A stretch of 64,000 nt of DNA, taken from NCBI GenBank assembly GCA_036971615.1, contig JAYKKR010000003.1, positions 1,488,001-1,552,000 on the forward strand, read 5' to 3'. Below the pieces are notes generated by a model. It had not been told where the DNA came from, made no database searches, and saw only the letters and a program-made list of their open reading frames with translations. Origin of the DNA: Amyloporia xantha. Taxonomy: Eukaryota; Basidiomycota; Agaricomycetes; Polyporales; Adustoporiaceae. Below are positions 58,567 through 64,000 of this stretch, piece after piece (the first letter of the stretch is position 1; every line of letters starts with the position of its first letter). Both the position numbers and the translations under genes were made by a program.

Positions 58567-61500
58567 ATGCCGCTCGCACGCTCTACTTTCAGGAACAAGT
58601 CCCGCTCGCCCGCTCCTGGTGCCGTCTCAACCTCAGCATTTGCGACATTAGCGAACCGCACCCCCGTTTTCTATCCTCCATCGCATTATGCTGCTGCTGC
58701 TGCTGGTCTCGTTCAGCCTGATCCCATGCCTGATTTCTATGCTACGAAGACCCCTGACCCACAATATTCGAATGCGGACTCAAACACAAAGCGTTCGCAG
58801 GCTTACTTGCCTCCAGCGTCACCAATATCATATCCAACGCAGAGCCCGGTATTCCAGTCGCCTATCGCTGACTCGACTCCAGTGCCGTCCAGCTCACACC
58901 TAAATCGCGTAAGCCGTCTCATCTCTCGAAGCCCTAGCAGGTCGTCCGCCAAATCACCACGAGCCAGTAGCTCTAGAGCGAACGCTGAGAAGGTGGGATC
59001 GGACCGTAGGCAGAGTCAATTCGTTGATATCCCGCTGGTCGAAATGCAACTCATTCCCACTCTGAGCGATACAATCGATAAGATGACACATCCACCACAG
59101 TCCTCAGCGAGGCATGATGACAGTGAGACAGAGAGTATGGACTCGGGTAATTTTGCTCGTTGGCAAGCTTCGCGGAACCATTACGGCACAAAATCTCCCT
59201 CGATCTGCCTCGACGATCCACCTGACCTACCCCTAGGCCCTTCGACACGCTCAAAATACGCTCCATCCGGTATAGCTGCACTTCCTGTGATACCTGATGT
59301 TTCCATGTCCAACCTTGTGAGATCGAGGGCTCCCCAGAGCTCCACGGCAAACCCTCAGCAACGAGGAAATTCTCGAATGTCTCAATATATACCCCCACAT
59401 CTCGCTTCGAATGCTTCGAACTCGCTCAAACCCCCTTTAAAGTCCGCATTGCGCACTCAACAATCTGCTACACCGCCAATGTCTGCTGCCTCAGTGTATC
59501 AATCTGGCAAGTCGCTGCGCAGTGTCAGGTCAATGACGTCGACTGGTCCGACTAATGCTGCCGTGTGTTTGCATTGGTTCTTGTTCACTATATATTGCTG
59601 ATCGCGTCCATTCATTTCAGGAAAGCATGTCAGACACCCCCAGCAGGGCACGTTGCCCTTCTCAGGCATCAGCGCTGAAGCAACCAAACAGCCTTCTACC
59701 AGTCCCAAAATCCAAGTCCAAGTCCAGATCTAATCCAGCGACACCCCAACTACCTGCGAGAACCCAAAATTATGCTACGCCTCAATCTGGCCCTTATCCT
59801 GGTTTCGGCCCGCGCGGCTTTAATGACCGGTCGAATCCTCCGAGATCAGCGCGCTCATCTGCTAGTACCAGCGACAGCGACTCCGAGCACGTGGAGCGGC
59901 TTGAGCGCAGCCCACGTTCTGGACGCCTTGCGACAAACAAGATATCTAGCTCCACAGAAGACGATGACAAACTAGAAGATGGGACACGTCTGGCTAGTCG
60001 CATGAGGTTACCGGCCCCACGCAAATATGCGACACCTACATCTAGCATCCCAGTTCGAGGTGCTAGAAGAGAGATAAACTCTCCGGTGCCGCCGGACCAG
60101 ATGCGACGTGAAAATCTTGATTCAAATAGGATACCCGTGGGCCTTGGCTTTCGGATGAGCCCATCGCCGGAAGGGACTAAGTCTCGGTTCAAAATTGCCG
60201 CCGATGACAGTCAAGACGAGAGCGTATACGATGACTCTACGGATAGTTCTCAGCATGAAGAGCAACTGAACATGAGGCAACATGACGAGGTAGATCGCGC
60301 ACCAGCCACAGAGAGATCTGTCCGTGCTCGCCTTCTCGACGCTGTGCGGAATCACGACTTGACAACGGTTGCCGAAGGGGACAGCAAGAGAAGGCAGGCA
60401 GCTCTGGCAGGTATTGTTGATAGCCTCCGGTCTCAGTTTGGTTTATCCCCGGCAGAAGGACGGAGGAGCGTTCTTAGCCAGAGCGAAAGCGACCCGTACT
60501 ATGAGGAGGGACTGGCCATCGCTTCTTCTGGCGACTTTCGCTACGGGAGTAATGCCCATGATTCTACAACGAGCATGGCTCAATTACCGGTCGTGGAAGA
60601 ACAGTGGACACAAGAAGGGCATAGTACATCAGCCGAAGAGGAGTCGGTATACTCAGAAGACGAGGAAGAAAATGGCTACTCGAGTGATGATGTGGACCCT
60701 CCAGGCAATCTGCAAGAGACACCTAGATGGAGCCATGACAGTGATCCTCCCGCTCGTTCGACTTCACCCAGCTATGGTTCCAAAGAGCAATTTCAAGCGC
60801 CCCGCAGATCAGTCTATCGTCTCTCTGGCTCCCCCGTCGTGGACCAGCGCCAACAAAGTGTCTTATCTACGTCGAGTGCGAGAGATGGACGTCGACGGTC
60901 AAATTCTCCCCAACCTGGCCCTAACATGCGCCTCTCTGGAAGGAGTGATCACAATAGTACTCCGCGTCAAAATCGCTCTATCCCAGAGCCTGAACACGAC
61001 GGTCAATCTTCCATTCCTATTTCTCCCGCTGATGCTTCGTTTTCGAAGAGGCGGTCGACATATGGCAACGAAGCTCATCGTAGCTCTAGGCTGTCTGTGA
61101 CAGAGGATCTTGAAGCAGATGATGTCAACGGTGGTGCTTCAATACCTGTCGCCCATGCTGAAACCGAAACTGAGGAGACGGATGGACATGAATGGGAAGC
61201 TTTCGGTATACCACGCTCCCTCTCGTATGGTGCCAGCGATTCTTCAAACAGTGTTCAATCAAGCGTAGAGGATGTTGAAAGGCAAAATGTTCTTCTACGC
61301 AGCGAAAGCGACGAATCACTCGATGGAGGCATGCGTCATGTCAACTCTGCCTTATCCTCCGCGGGCGACGGATGGGATACTCGTAGCGCTGATGGCGCAT
61401 TCAGCAGAGGTGCGAGTGCGCTATTCGAAGTGCTGGCGACCGGAAGTCGCAAGTCTAGTCTAGCCTCTGAAGCAGCTCGAATGAGGCTCCCGGATGATCG

Positions 61501-63474
61501 AACAGACGCACCAAATCAGGCGCGTATGTCAAGAAATCCTTCGGCGGAGGGTACAGAGTTGTATGATCGAGCGCCTCGGTCTCCGCGTCCCGGTTCACCG
61601 GTTTACGAACAGCAGTCGTATAAGGTCCAGTCGATGAGTCCTTCGCCATCTACTCAAGAGAGCTGGTGCTCTTCACTCCAACCGTCCGCATACAGTGCGC
61701 TTCTATCGCGATATGGGCCCAAGGAAATGCAACGGCAACAGGTGATATTCGAGCTTCTGATGTCTGAGAAGGTCATGGTCAAGCGGCTGCGTCTCATTGT
61801 CCAATCTTTCATTCTACCTCTGAGGAGTCAAAATAGCAGATCTTGGCTTCCGGGAGTGCCGCAAGACGTCGCGCGATCATTCGATTGGTTCGAGGACATC
61901 GTGAATATGCACCGAGATTTCGAGCGTGCATTGAAAAATTTAACTGCTCCTTGGAAAATGGCTGCAGTGGTGGATCATGTAGCAACACCATTACTTTCTT
62001 TCCTTCCCAAGTTCGAGATCTACCAGCCCTATTTAGTAAGAGTGGACGAGATTAAAGAAGTAGTGGCTGACTTGGTGGCCGATGAACAGAGTGAGTTCGG
62101 GGAGTACGTTCGCATGTGGGAGCAGCAAGGTGATTGTGACAAATGGACAGTCGAGCGACTTCTGGAGGAGCCAATCACTCGTTTGAACTCCTATCCAGAG
62201 CTTTTCGAGGTCAGTCCCACATGTCAATTTCTCATATGTACTCGACACGAAGTTGTTTCATAGCGGCTGCTAGGTGTTACACCGACCGAACACCCTGACT
62301 ACCTAGCTTCTATTTCGCTGCTATGCAGTACAAAAACGATTATTCATGTCATGGAAGAAGTTCGAATTCGGGAAGAGGAATATGACTTCGTCAAGGACGT
62401 CGCATCTCATCTCATCGGCCTACCGGACTTTGCCCCACTAGCGAACCGGGAGCGTAGACTTCTGCACGACGGTCTCGTCCGCTGGCTTCGCCCCGTTGAA
62501 GTCATGCAGGATGATACACCTGCAGCACCTGCTGTACAGCTGAATGGTAAAACGCTCTTACGCTCAATTTCAAGGAACGAACGAACGCAACAGGATGGCA
62601 CTCAGCGATCGTCCCGACTGGCATCTGCTATTCATAACTGGCACGTCCGGCGGACCAAATCAAGCTCGATCAGCTCTTCTGCTTCGTCCCTTTCTCTGCA
62701 TTCGTACTCTACACTGTCGTCCTCCAACGCAACATCTGCAGCACAGATATCCTTGCCGCGTTCAAATGCAGACAAGGTGGAAACTCGTCGTATGGAAGTC
62801 GATGTCAAGCCCCTACAAGCATTCGTGTTCTCTGATCTTTTAGTGCTGGCTACCCTTCCTTTGGCAAAAGAGGGGACTGATGCGGCCGACCTGGAGACCA
62901 GCTGGCAATTACTCGACGACCTGGGCTTGTCGAAGATCTTATCCATCACGGAGCGACATGAAAATGCAGGTAAGTCAAATGAGGCGACGTGCTATAGGGC
63001 TCACGAGCTGATAGGAATATAGGACGGGATCGCGTCATAAGCCTGAGTCTAATCCCTGTGGATGTCAGCCAGCTAGAAGTGAATGTCTGTGTAAGATCGG
63101 GTCCTGTCACGGAGATGACCTTGGTCCTGCCTGCTTCTGATGACGACTCAGCTGAGTCCTTCTTGACTGCTTTGCAACGGTGTCTTGAAAGGACTATTCA
63201 TGATCTCTCTTTTCCTGCTCAGGCGGCAGACAAGTCATCATTCGGTCCCAATCTCGAGGCCGACAGCGATACTCACCATTCAGTGCAAGCCATTCTTGCT
63301 TCCGGACTCCCTTTACCCAAAAGCCCGTCCATGCAGCTCGATGATCAAAGCACGGATCGTACCACAGATCCCTCCGAGCAAGAGCGAGAAGAGCGAGGAT
63401 GGTGGTCTTTGCGCTTTCAACAAGTTCTGCGCGAATTCCAACGGCAGGACAAATCTGCTTGGCTACTTTCATGA
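58567..63474 (+). CDS. RhoGEF (Dbl-homology) protein with PH-like C-terminal domain
   Basis: A guanine-nucleotide exchange factor for Rho-type GTPases, acting in polarity or cell-wall signalling. Four exons fit exactly: 58567-59562, 59621-62209, 62264-62969 and 63023-63474 (1,580 residues). Introns are 53-58 bp. The first 1,000 residues are Ser/Pro/Arg-rich and probably disordered, with acidic patches (SEDEEENGYSSDD). The DH domain starts at about residue 1,035: RQQVIFELLMSEKVMVKRLRLIVQSFILPL, FDWFEDIVNMHRDFERAL, and RLLEEPITRLNSYPELFERLLGVTP across the second intron, then HPDYLASISLLCSTKTIIHVMEEV. A PH-like part holds KPLQAFVFSDLLVLATLPL at about 1,370. The C-terminus ends RWWSLRFQQVLREF-like text and QDKSAWLLS. 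The start at 58567 is the first Met of the long frame. The target GTPase is unknown. Confidence 0.85.
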
Positions 63475-63858
63475 CATTTGATATCCTAACCGTCTAATCT
63501 TATTGATATATTTAACATCTGTAGCATCACTGACATCGCGACCCCCAGCTGTATTAGAAGCCATCTGTTTCTTCTTCATGTGTACTTCCTCATCTCAGTG
63601 TATTTCCGGTGTTCGTATCATGGCTAATTGTAGCAATAAATTTTACTTGTCTATTTTGTAGGATTGCCGTGCGGTGTTGTAAATACGTTTGCCAAGGGTG
63701 AAAAATTCCTCACATTTCAAACTTGCTTTGAGCAGCACACTCGAACCACTTATCATGCCTGCTTACATGAAGCCATCCCCGGAATCCATTGTTCAACCTC
63801 CACAGCCCAAACTTCGCCGCCCCCGGCCATTAAGGCAAACTAACATGATGATGTCCCT
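63475..63858. other. Intergenic region of convergent genes
   Basis: The 3' flanks of the RhoGEF gene and of the minus-strand gene at the right edge. No other feature is supported. Confidence 0.35.
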
Positions 63859-64000
63859 TCATGACAAAAACCTTGGCTCCTTCTCCTTACCCAGTTTCTG
63901 CTTCCAAATAGTGATGAACCGCTTGGTAAGTTGATCGTCCAAGTCCCCCGGCTCGCGGTCGCATCCCAGTCGTAGTTTGACGCAAAGTACTTGCCTATGA
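63859..64000 (-). CDS. 3' end of a gene entering from the right, unidentified
   Basis: On the minus strand, an open frame enters at the window edge and ends with the stop at 63861-63859. Its C-terminus reads LTKRFITIWKQKLGKEKEPRFLS, a basic helix that looks like a real protein end. The frame upstream (HRQVLCVKLRLGCDREPG) is less convincing, and an intron may lie within it. I cannot name the product. Confidence 0.4.
   Translation of the reverse strand, partial: HRQVLCVKLRLGCDREPGDLDDQLTKRFITIWKQKLGKEKEPRFLS

Noticed and set aside
60369..61100. 243-codon plus-strand frame inside the RhoGEF gene
   Set aside because: It is another frame of the large second RhoGEF exon and shows no domain.

Overview
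The window reads as nuclear DNA of a filamentous basidiomycete, most likely an Agaricomycete. The genes are intron-dense, with introns of about 50-80 bp and GT-AG ends. They include fungal housekeeping genes (TOM70, DPH2, squalene epoxidase, DAP1, EOS1-like, YPP1/TTC7-like), a large RhoGEF, and the expanded F-box and cytochrome P450 families usual for mushroom-forming fungi. All names rest on protein sequence and splice-consistent reading by eye; no database search was run.

Layout. 0-9 kb: a 5'-truncated-window gene on the minus strand, a YPP1-like gene (PI4-kinase scaffold) and a nuclear, lysine-tailed protein of unknown function. 9-27 kb: an accessory island with four related F-box genes (two minus, then two plus) enclosing a complete SF1 helicase gene and the squalene epoxidase gene ERG1. 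This island carries four short non-autonomous DNA-transposon-like elements and paralogous gene-flanking repeats. 27-39 kb: a conserved block with EOS1-like, a conserved unknown protein, TOM70 and DPH2. 39-47 kb: gene-poor, with one C2H2 zinc-finger gene and a weak possible gene. 47-57 kb: DAP1, two tandem cytochrome P450 paralogues, an 854-bp transposon-like element and an alpha/beta hydrolase. 57-64 kb: an F-box gene remnant, a complete 1,580-residue RhoGEF, and the 3' end of another gene.

How the parts relate. ERG1 makes the epoxide precursor of ergosterol, and DAP1 is a haem protein that in yeasts supports the sterol P450 Erg11. DAP1 here lies 1 kb upstream of two P450 genes, so haem delivery or partner function toward them is a reasonable but untested idea. 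YPP1-like and RhoGEF proteins act at the plasma membrane, TOM70 at the mitochondrial surface, and EOS1 at the ER. The F-box genes probably encode SCF ubiquitin-ligase adaptors and are the part that is visibly evolving, by duplication, in-frame deletion and MITE insertion.

No clearly new multi-gene system was found. The most interesting observations are a CACTA-like MITE whose insertion can be read against a paralogous empty site, a second MITE with perfect 29-bp inverted repeats and a 9-bp target duplication, a promoter tandem duplication upstream of ERG1, a 14-nt microexon in DAP1, a GC-AG intron in DPH2, and two frame breaks in the YPP1-like gene.
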